Shown piece by piece: positions 36,325-42,690 of a stretch of DNA of 42,690 bases. A model generated the notes under the pieces. It worked only from the letters and a program-made list of their open reading frames with translations, had not been told where the DNA came from and did no database searches. This DNA comes from Nostoc sp. T09. Its GTDB lineage: Bacteria; Cyanobacteriota; Cyanobacteriia; Cyanobacteriales; Nostocaceae. Every line of letters begins with the position of its first letter. Within the stretch, counting starts at the first letter, position 1. The stretch covers positions 1 to 42,690 of the forward strand of contig NZ_MTAV01000117.1 in the NCBI RefSeq assembly GCF_002154695.1, given 5' to 3'. Position numbers and translations under genes: made by a program.

Positions 36325-37953
36325 TTACCGATGAGAGTTATACCAAGTAAAGATACCTCCAAAAAAGACAATTACAGCTAATGCCAAAAAGACTGCTTGT
36401 AATCCAATAAATGTTTCTGCAACACCAGCTAATGCTAAGGGTAACGAAAGGGCGATATTAATCACATTGTTTTGTAGACCAAAGACTTTACCCCGCATTT
36501 CTGCTGGGGTTTCTGTTTGGATTGCAGTTTGCATAGGTATACCCACTAGTGAACCAAACACGCCCAACAGTGCTATTAACAAAAGGACAATCCATAACTG
36601 TGTTGTAAATATGGATAAACCAATCAGCGAAGCTGCCATACCTATACAACCACACAGACTTAGCCCAGTGTAAGAGAAGCGTTGACCAAACTGACCAAGA
36701 ATTGTCGCCCCAGCAGCTATACCAACACCACCAGCTGCTAGTAAAAAGCCGAATTGAGAGGGTTTCAAGTTAGGAATTATTTCTGCCATCCGCACTGCTA
36801 GAACAGTTAATGCTGCAAAGATGGAAAACAATATGATCAGTTGGACTAAAGCACTGCGAACACGATGATTGTCTTTGAGGTAGCGTAGTCCATCCCGCAG
36901 GTCAGAGAAAACATGAGGAAATTCTGTTGCTGAGTCGTGGGGTTTTTCGTTAGTTACTAGAAAGCCTAAAATCAACCCAGCGATCGCATAACTACCACCG
37001 ACCACGATTTCCTTACCCAATCCCCCACTTGCACCCAGTTGCAGCCATAGTTGATCGGCGATCGCTAACAGTGGTTCTCCAACAGCAAAGCCAACAATCA
37101 CTGAGGCCATCATGGTTGTTGTGTACAAGGAGTTCGCCGAGAGTAGATGTTGTTCTTCCACCACCAAGGGAATGGCTGTTTGTTCTGCTGGTGCAAAAAA
37201 CTGCGTCAGCGTGGACACTAAAAAAGTCACACCTAAAATGATCAAAAAACCTACTGGCAACATTCCTACTGGTTTCCAATCATGAGTCAACCATAAGAGT
37301 AGGGGAATTGCCAACACCAAAATTCCCCGCCAAACATTTGTTGCTACTAGCACCGTCTTTTTTGACCAGCGATCTACAAATACACCTGCCACGGAACCAA
37401 ATAGCACTGCGGGAATTGTAAAAGCCATCATTAAAGCTGATACCCAACCACTAATGCTTTGATGACTAGCTTGAAACTGAGTATTAATTAAGCCAATCAT
37501 TAGCACCAGATAAACTTTATCTGCTAGCTGGCAAAAAACTTGACCACCCCAAAGAGCCAGGAAATTAGGGTTTTTTAATACAGGTAAAAACCCCTTCTGG
37601 GCCACATCACTTAATTCTTGTTCTGCCCCTGAGTTAGGCCCATTGACACCTGGCAGATCTTTTTCTGAGGTAATAGCTGCTTGGCCATTAGCCTCAGTCT
37701 TGGTTGATGTATCTGCTAATTGTTTGCCAGGTTCCTCAGTGGCATGAGAGTTTGATTTTTCCGATGTCCAATTTTTATTACTTTGAGAAATGTCTTTTGA
37801 GGACATTTCGTGGTTATTGATTTGACTAGGTCGAGGCTTAGGAACAGCACTCAAGTGACTAGGTGCTGTAGAATCTGATGCTCTACTCTGTTTTTTGGCG
37901 TAGCTCGGTGACAAAGGCAAGATTTTTTTATCCAAATCAGACGGTTGCATCAT
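36325..37953 (-). CDS. MFS transporter with long hydrophilic N-terminus
   Basis: A membrane protein of 542 residues if started at 37953, overlapping the 3' end of recO by 17 nt. The frame is open to 37977, but those residues (MILILLLT) are less likely. The first ~115 residues are hydrophilic and Ser/Lys/Thr-rich ([20 protein letters not shown]), then about 12 membrane segments follow, starting [20 protein letters not shown]. The loop [14 protein letters not shown] is the MFS motif A region (GxxxDRxxxR/K). It resembles the macrolide-efflux/enterobactin-exporter-like group of MFS proteins; the substrate is unknown. Confidence 0.82.
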   Translation of the reverse strand: MMQPSDLDKKILPLSPSYAKKQSRASDSTAPSHLSAVPKPRPSQINNHEMSSKDISQSNKNWTSEKSNSHATEEPGKQLADTSTKTEANGQAAITSEKDLPGVNGPNSGAEQELSDVAQKGFLPVLKNPNFLALWGGQVFCQLADKVYLVLMIGLINTQFQASHQSISGWVSALMMAFTIPAVLFGSVAGVFVDRWSKKTVLVATNVWRGILVLAIPLLLWLTHDWKPVGMLPVGFLIILGVTFLVSTLTQFFAPAEQTAIPLVVEEQHLLSANSLYTTTMMASVIVGFAVGEPLLAIADQLWLQLGASGGLGKEIVVGGSYAIAGLILGFLVTNEKPHDSATEFPHVFSDLRDGLRYLKDNHRVRSALVQLIILFSIFAALTVLAVRMAEIIPNLKPSQFGFLLAAGGVGIAAGATILGQFGQRFSYTGLSLCGCIGMAASLIGLSIFTTQLWIVLLLIALLGVFGSLVGIPMQTAIQTETPAEMRGKVFGLQNNVINIALSLPLALAGVAETFIGLQAVFLALAVIVFFGGIFTWYNSHR

Positions 37954-38854
37954 GGTTAGCAGCAAAATAAGAATCAATTAAAGTGGCGGAGCGAATTGGA
38001 CGACCCAAATGATACTGAGCATACTGGCGCAGAATTTGCTCAACAGATAACCAGCCATCATCTTTGACTGCATTAATAAGCATTATCTCTGGTTGCGACA
38101 GCTGCTGGAGTATCTCAAGTTCTGTAGCATTCAAGCGATTAGAAATCACAGGTATTTCTTGCCGATGCACAACTGTTTGGTAGCCAGAGATGGGAGAGGC
38201 TGAGGTTGTAGGAGAATGAGGCGATCGCGGAACAGAAGAATTGATTTTTCTCTCCTTATCTCTTTGTTTTCGTAAGTCTTCCCAAGTATCCAAGCAAACT
38301 GTTCCACCAGCAGAGACGCTAAATCCTACCTGCCAGTTGGGGTCTGTAAAATTTGGTATCAGGGGACGTTGCGTTAGACAACAGACTTGTACCTGAGGTG
38401 TGAGTCCTGCTAAAGCTAAAAGGTGAAACACTCCATGAGATAGATGAGCTAAAATACTTGCTTCGGTACTAGATAATGCCTCCAACCGATTGAGGTGTTC
38501 ATTGAGCAACTCATAAAGTTCTTCTTGGGGTTGTTCGCTTAAAGCTTGACATAGAACTATTTCAGCTAAATATTGACTAGCAGCTAATTTACCTAGATCT
38601 TTAGTTAGACCTGGATAAGTTTTGATTGTTTGCGCTTGTGTAATTTTATCGAGCGATCGCCCTTTAGAAATCAGTAGTTCATTCACTACAAACATCCCAC
38701 TCCTACCACCCAGGCTAGAATTATGCTTGCGTGCCCCTGGGGCAACTGCTCGGATTAAACCGAACTCTCGTGTCAAAATTGTTACTATTTTATCTGATTC
38801 TCCCAGCGCCTGGGCTTTAAGATTAATTCCAGTTACTTGATAAGTTCTACTCAT
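37937..38854 (-). CDS. recO: DNA repair protein RecO
   Basis: A 305-residue RecO, which loads RecA on SSB-coated DNA with RecR and anneals strands. The N-terminal OB fold begins [20 protein letters not shown] and continues [20 protein letters not shown]. The C-terminal helical domain includes [20 protein letters not shown]-like sequence. A Ser/Pro/Thr-rich stretch at about 205-245 ([20 protein letters not shown]) interrupts the C-terminal part where the zinc-finger region would be. recO overlaps the MFS start, and deoC is upstream on the same strand. Confidence 0.92.
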   Translation of the reverse strand: MSRTYQVTGINLKAQALGESDKIVTILTREFGLIRAVAPGARKHNSSLGGRSGMFVVNELLISKGRSLDKITQAQTIKTYPGLTKDLGKLAASQYLAEIVLCQALSEQPQEELYELLNEHLNRLEALSSTEASILAHLSHGVFHLLALAGLTPQVQVCCLTQRPLIPNFTDPNWQVGFSVSAGGTVCLDTWEDLRKQRDKERKINSSVPRSPHSPTTSASPISGYQTVVHRQEIPVISNRLNATELEILQQLSQPEIMLINAVKDDGWLSVEQILRQYAQYHLGRPIRSATLIDSYFAANHDATV

Positions 38855-38867
38855 TAGCCAAGAGTCC

Positions 38868-38934
38868 GTAGGAGCGGGTTAAACCCGCATATCTAAGGGC
38901 AGACGCGATATTTCGTTTAAACCGCCCGTACATT
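38868..38934. repeat. Palindromic intergenic sequence between deoC and recO
   Basis: GCGGG-TTAAA-CCCGC at about 38875-38889 is a clean 5-bp (extendable to 7-bp) stem, followed by less regular repeats (GACGCGATATTTCGTT). Probably a small intergenic repeat; no T-run. Confidence 0.45.
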
Positions 38935-38972
38935 AGTCGCAAGTCATGAGTTATTGATCTGAGTACAAATGA

Positions 38973-39653
38973 CTATTCCACCTTTTCCGGGTTATTGCGC
39001 TCGCGGATTAAATCGATACCGCGAGATGTGCCTAATCTAGTAGCACCCGCCACGATTAATTCTAAGGCTTGATTAATGGTACGAATACCGCCTGAGGCCT
39101 TAATTCCTACCCTTTCTCGTGCGATCTCCTTCAAAAGTCGCACATCTGCCACCGTTACACCCCCATTCCAACCTGTACTGGTTTTTAAGAATGCAGCCCC
39201 TGCTTCCATAGAGATTTCTGCTGCCAGTTTCTTTTCCGCATCCGTCAACAGGTTAGTTTCTAAAATTACCTTAACAGGTTGCCCGGATTCTTCACAAATT
39301 TCAGCAATTTCCCGGTGGACTTCTTCAGTTTTGCCAGCCTTCAACCAGCCCAAGTTGATCACCACATCCAGTTCAGTGGCACCATTTTCTACTGCTTCTT
39401 GAGCCTCATACAGCTTTACTGCTGAAGTAGTCGCCCCTGTAGGAAAGCCAATCACTGCACAGACTTTTGGGTTTTTACCGTGGAGGAGTTCCGCTGCTTG
39501 CTTCACATAGGCGGGAGATAGGCAAACCGCCGCAAAATGAAATCTGTCTGCTTCTTCACACCATTGCTCAACCTGCTCTGGGGTAGCCGTTGGCGTTAAC
39601 AGGGCGTGATCGATAAATGGCGCAATATCAATGTCTGGATAGTCTGCTGCCAT
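38973..39653 (-). CDS. deoC: Deoxyribose-phosphate aldolase
   Basis: A 226-residue TIM-barrel class I aldolase that splits 2-deoxyribose-5-phosphate to glyceraldehyde-3-phosphate and acetaldehyde. The Schiff-base lysine is Lys157 (FLKTSTGW). The other catalytic residues are Asp96 (ELDVVIN) and Lys185 ([10 protein letters not shown]). N-terminus [20 protein letters not shown] is typical. Upstream of recO on the same strand, with a 118-bp gap. Confidence 0.95.
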   Translation of the reverse strand: MAADYPDIDIAPFIDHALLTPTATPEQVEQWCEEADRFHFAAVCLSPAYVKQAAELLHGKNPKVCAVIGFPTGATTSAVKLYEAQEAVENGATELDVVINLGWLKAGKTEEVHREIAEICEESGQPVKVILETNLLTDAEKKLAAEISMEAGAAFLKTSTGWNGGVTVADVRLLKEIARERVGIKASGGIRTINQALELIVAGATRLGTSRGIDLIRERNNPEKVE

Positions 39654-39860
39654 CGTGCCTTTTGCCAGTTATTGATTATTAATCTTTATAAAAAATTAAA
39701 ACATTTCTTATATATATATTAAACCATATTTATTACGAGTTTATTCTGAAAACTGGGTTGGAGAATAGGTCTGAGATGTCGGCTTTGCAGGTAGCCCCAA
39801 ATCACGTACGTAGTTTAGTTAGCCTTAGAAACTTTTAACCTTATTCAGATCACCAGAATT

Positions 39861-41000
39861 TCAGATACCAGTTGCTAAAAAGTTAAGAATACTTTGAGCT
39901 AATGCCTTTGATGCTAAATATGGCACACCATTGCCAATAGTTTTAAACATATTGGTGAGTGACATATTTTCTGGAAGTATAAAATTTACAGGTAAAGATT
40001 GGATCGCTAAAGCTTCCGCCACAGAAATTCTTCTTACTTTGTAGGGATGTAAATGTACTTCATTATTACCATAACAAGCAGTTGGTGAGTAGCGCCATCT
40101 GTGCAACCGTTTGAAAGATTTTTTAGAATCATCACCTTCATCAACCGAAGCGAATTTCCTAATACCTGCTCTTGGTTGAAAATATTGTTCCGCATTCGGA
40201 TGTTGCGACACATCATTTTTTCTAAACCAGTATTCAACTGTAAGCTCTTGAGGAATATCTTCAGGACAAGGAATTACAGAATTTTCTTGAAAAGGTTCGC
40301 ACTTTCGCCAAGGGTAAGCAAAGACTTTTTCTTGAGGATATAAAATATGATTTCCCCAAGGAAATAGGTTTTCAGGTAGTAATATTTCACTACCAATTTT
40401 GATGCCTATTTCCTTAATTAAGCGATTGTGGAATCCAAGAAGAATAATTCTTTGCCTATCCTGCGGTACACCGTATTCAATAGAATTAATTAATCGCTCT
40501 GTTAATATATAGTCTGCTTGTTTTAACTGTTGCTTCAAAGAGTCAAAAAATAAACGGTGTTTTTTTGTTCTCCACAAACCTTTGACATTCTCAAATAAGA
40601 AGAAATCTGGTAGATTCCGACAAATTAATTCAATATAGGAGGCTGAAAGTTTACCATTATCTCCTAAATATCCTTGATTTTTTCCTCCAATAGAGAAATC
40701 AGGGCAAGGCGGTCCACCAATAAAGCCAATAATATTAGATTTGCGGCAATCTTGGACTAATTCCCAAAGGCGTTGTGCTTGTTTTCCTTTAAGAAGTTTA
40801 GTTACATCTGCTGCTTCTGCTTCATGATATCCATATTCAGGCAATGGTAGGTTCAGAATCTCTCGTGAATAGCGATATGCAGTGATAAATGGGGAAAAAA
40901 TTTCACTGACATAAACAATATTAAAACCACTACTTTCAAAACCTAAATCAAGAAACCCTGAACCAGCGAAAAAAGAGAATATACAAGGTCTAAGGCTCAT
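39861..41000 (-). CDS. DNA (cytosine-5-)-methyltransferase
   Basis: A 379-residue C5-cytosine methyltransferase with the full motif order. Motif I is FFAGSGFLDLGFE (10-22), binding S-adenosylmethionine. Motif IV with the catalytic Cys99 is GGPPCPDFSIGGKNQG (95-110). Motif VI is FENVKGL (136-142). Motif VIII is QDRQRIILLGF (180-190). Motifs IX-X (ISVAEALAIQSLP and MFKTIGNGVPYLASKALAQS) close the fold. Residues about 190-320 form the target-recognition region, so specificity cannot be read. The frame is complete. It is divergent from the 176-residue gene at 41240, the layout of many type II restriction-modification systems. Confidence 0.92.
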   Translation of the reverse strand: MSLRPCIFSFFAGSGFLDLGFESSGFNIVYVSEIFSPFITAYRYSREILNLPLPEYGYHEAEAADVTKLLKGKQAQRLWELVQDCRKSNIIGFIGGPPCPDFSIGGKNQGYLGDNGKLSASYIELICRNLPDFFLFENVKGLWRTKKHRLFFDSLKQQLKQADYILTERLINSIEYGVPQDRQRIILLGFHNRLIKEIGIKIGSEILLPENLFPWGNHILYPQEKVFAYPWRKCEPFQENSVIPCPEDIPQELTVEYWFRKNDVSQHPNAEQYFQPRAGIRKFASVDEGDDSKKSFKRLHRWRYSPTACYGNNEVHLHPYKVRRISVAEALAIQSLPVNFILPENMSLTNMFKTIGNGVPYLASKALAQSILNFLATGI

Positions 41001-41239
41001 TTTCTAAATGCACATTTCAGCAATATATTTTCCTCTACTATCATCAAAAATATTTTCTATTTTACTAAATGCATATACAGATATTTGATTACACTACACA
41101 GATGTATAAATTATTTATTAAGTAATTATTTAAATACCGACTAGCTTAATAAAGCCATAAGCAACAATTAAATAAGAGGGAATAACATGGTTTACTAATT
41201 AATGCTATTTTAAATTATCAGAATAATTTTATTTTAATT

Positions 41240-41770
41240 ATGTCCTTATCTGATTGGGAAAAATTATTAGCTGAAGGAAAACATGCAGTTGAGATAGTTC
41301 GTATAGGTTTACGCAATCGAGGTATTAATGTTAGAGAGTCTATCATTACCGAATTTGGTACAGATGAAGACATTCCTGTATACAGTACCGATAATCAGCG
41401 TAAGTTATTTTGGATATCAGTCAAAAGTGTAGCTAGTCGGGTTGAAGATCCTCGTGTTCTTCCTGTAGGGTATCGAGGCTGGATGTGTGGCGAAGTTGAA
41501 AGCAAGCAATGGTTTAACCCCTCATCTGCCATTATTTGGTATTGTTCAGCAACTCGGCTTGCATGGGGTGCTATTCCTCCGACTCCTCCAAATAGGCTGA
41601 GTACTAGATGGTTCATTTTCCCTGACCATTGGGGAAGGGTTCTAGACAAGCGCAAAACAAATAAGTTAAATCATAAAGTGTATCTTTACCCAAACTGGCT
41701 TGTACCACCAGAGTCAACCATCAACAAAGAGGAAATTATTGCCCATATTCAACGCTTAGCCGAGCAATAA
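41240..41770 (+). CDS. Uncharacterised protein, possible restriction endonuclease partner
   Basis: A 176-residue protein with no family I can name. The first 65 residues show a pattern like the PD-(D/E)XK nuclease core: Glu18 in a helix (GKHAVEIVRIGLRNRGINV), Asp44 at the start of a strand (DEDIPVY), and a strand ending FWISVKS with Lys62. The residue two before that Lys is Ser60 rather than Glu or Gln, so the site is either variant or not real. The second half is Trp- and Pro-rich (SSAIIWYCSATRLAWGAIPP). Divergent from the cytosine methyltransferase across 239 bp, which supports, but does not prove, a restriction role. No clear Shine-Dalgarno. Confidence 0.55.
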   Translation: MSLSDWEKLLAEGKHAVEIVRIGLRNRGINVRESIITEFGTDEDIPVYSTDNQRKLFWISVKSVASRVEDPRVLPVGYRGWMCGEVESKQWFNPSSAIIWYCSATRLAWGAIPPTPPNRLSTRWFIFPDHWGRVLDKRKTNKLNHKVYLYPNWLVPPESTINKEEIIAHIQRLAEQ

Positions 41771-41974
41771 TTTAGATACAATGCGACATCAAAACGAAGT
41801 GTAAATGCCAAAGGTCGAGGTTGACGCAAACTCTGTAAGCTTTGATATAAATTGATTTAAGCCATAATGTATTGCTTTGCCCAAACACATTCAGCCTGAA
41901 AATGCTATATTTTATTCAAGTTGACGCAACTGTACCTTGAAAACCAAATATATCAATGCTTTCAACTGTGGACG
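41771..41974 (+). promoter_or_regulatory. Probable CRISPR leader
   Basis: 204 bp of mostly AT-rich sequence lead into the first CRISPR repeat. TTGACGCAA occurs twice, exactly 100 bp apart (41821-41829 and 41921-41929). Because the repeats end in ATTGAAAC on this strand, the array should be transcribed rightward from here. Exact promoter unknown. Confidence 0.6.
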
Positions 41975-42296
41975 GTTCCAATTAATTAAAATCCCTATTA
42001 GGGATTGAAACGTTTTTTGCCAGCTATTCGGCACCATGATGGATTGTTCCAATTAATTAAAATCCCTATTAGGGATTGAAACTATGTACTTCTATGCATT
42101 CTATTTCACCTTTATAGGTTCCAATTAATTAAAATCCCTATTAGGGATTGAAACCCAAGGCGGAACCTCTGCAACTTTTTTCGTCAAAGTTCCAATTAAT
42201 TAAAATCCCTATTAGGGATTGAAACCAATAACAAGTGCGGACAACTAGCAGAATTAATGGTTCCAATTAATTAAAATCCCTATTAGGGATTGAAAC
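41975..42296 (+). CRISPR. CRISPR array, 5 repeats of 37 nt, 4 spacers
   Basis: Five identical 37-nt repeats start at 41975, 42046, 42118, 42189 and 42260; they separate spacers of 34, 35, 34 and 34 nt. Each repeat begins GTTCCAATTAATT and ends with the ATTGAAAC tag typical of type I and III systems processed by Cas6. AATCCCT and AGGGATT in the repeat form a 7-bp stem with a 3-nt loop. The last repeat is not degenerate. No cas gene lies in the window, so the machinery is either beyond the right edge or elsewhere. Confidence 0.97.
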
Positions 42297-42310
42297 TAAG
42301 GATTTAAAAT

Positions 42311-42562
42311 ATGCCTGAACCTTTCGTTGACCTTGACGCAATTTTTAATCTTGCTGTGAAAGAAACCGAAGAATTGATGAAACTTGGCTTTGATATTAGC
42401 GATTCTTGTGCTGTAACATCACTAGAATGGTATGCCAATAAATATCCAGAAATTGCAGAACGCTGCAATAATGCTCTGCTAGAACTGATTGAGAAGCAAT
42501 CTGCGGCTACTCCTGCATTTGTGGGTACTACATACTCTGACAATGATTTAGATAACTTTTAA
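42311..42562 (+). CDS. Small acidic protein next to the CRISPR array, unknown
   Basis: An 83-residue, strongly acidic, probably helical protein (VDLDAIFNLAVKETEELMKL, then EWYANKYPEIAERCNNALLE), ending in an acidic tail (YSDNDLDNF). I recognise no family. Start ATG at 42311 is supported by AAGGA about 9 nt upstream; the Shine-Dalgarno lies 2 nt after the last CRISPR repeat. There is therefore no room for its own promoter except within the array, so it is probably transcribed with the CRISPR array. The codon use and start signal favour a real gene. Confidence 0.62.
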   Translation: MPEPFVDLDAIFNLAVKETEELMKLGFDISDSCAVTSLEWYANKYPEIAERCNNALLELIEKQSAATPAFVGTTYSDNDLDNF

Positions 42563-42640
42563 TTTGAAAATATTTGTGAATTAGTATTTGCTAAATACTT
42601 TTATAATTTATATTCCTGTAATTTAGCTATTTAACCTGAG

Positions 42641-42656
42641 TTCGGGATAACCCGAA
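42641..42656. terminator. Hairpin near the right edge
   Basis: TTCGGG-ATAA-CCCGAA is a perfect 6-bp stem 78 nt after the 83-residue gene. No T-run follows, so it may be a repeat or a weak terminator. Confidence 0.4.
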
Positions 42657-42690
42657 ACCCTCATTACTCCGTTGCTTGATTCTAGGATCT

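Noticed and set aside
42311-42562. Minus-strand frame (42304-42543) opposite the small CRISPR-adjacent gene
   Set aside because: The plus-strand frame has a Shine-Dalgarno and plausible composition; the antisense frame overlaps it fully and has neither.
1-42690. tRNA, rRNA, insertion sequences with intact transposase, or prophage genes
   Set aside because: I looked for cloverleaf, conserved rRNA and transposase motifs and saw none; only the decayed nuclease remnant at 24539-24778 suggests mobile DNA.

Overview
The window comes from a cyanobacterial chromosome, most likely a filamentous, Nostoc-like member of the Nostocales. The evidence is about thirty copies of the HIP1 octamer GCGATCGC, heptanucleotide tandem repeats (GTCATTA, GACAAAT, CAACTGA types) in intergenic gaps, an ndhN gene beside a ribosomal operon that begins with rplC, and an orange carotenoid protein gene. 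No rRNA or tRNA gene was seen.

Layout. Positions 1-4330 hold a minus-strand pair (an RnfD/NqrB-like membrane protein and a secreted DUF2330 protein), a TPR protein, a GNAT acetyltransferase and ndhN. After a 1.17 kb gene-free leader, positions 5500-23550 carry one co-directional translation cluster: rplC-D-W-B, rpsS, rplV, rpsC, rplP, rpmC, rpsQ, rplN-X-E, rpsH, rplF-R, rpsE, rplO, secY, adk, infA, rpmJ, rpsM, rpsK, rpoA, rplQ, truA, rplM, rpsI, rpmE, prfA. A clear intrinsic terminator follows prfA. As usual in cyanobacteria, rpsN, rpmD and rpsD are not in the cluster. Several spacers inside it have been colonised by heptamer repeats that now supply ribosome-binding sites and, for rplM, the start codon itself.

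Positions 23.8-30.5 kb are mixed: a small XRE-like protein, a decayed DUF2887-type nuclease remnant, an ABC-F ATPase, a 74-residue membrane protein lying between two copies of a ~77 bp repeat, gpmI, secG and a metzincin-like protease. Positions 31.4-38.9 kb carry a GT2 glycosyltransferase, ocp (bracketed by a diverged ~136 bp direct repeat), a GT4 glycosyltransferase, an MFS transporter, recO and deoC.

The last 3 kb (39.8-42.7 kb) is an accessory, defence-like segment. It holds a C5-cytosine DNA methyltransferase, a divergently transcribed 176-residue protein that could be its restriction partner, and a five-repeat CRISPR array with no cas gene in view. A small acidic protein gene starts 14 nt after the last repeat, so Cas6-type processing of that repeat could define the 5' end of its mRNA. 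The most promising leads are this CRISPR-gene junction, the candidate restriction-modification pair, and the repeat-flanked cassettes around ocp and the 74-residue gene.
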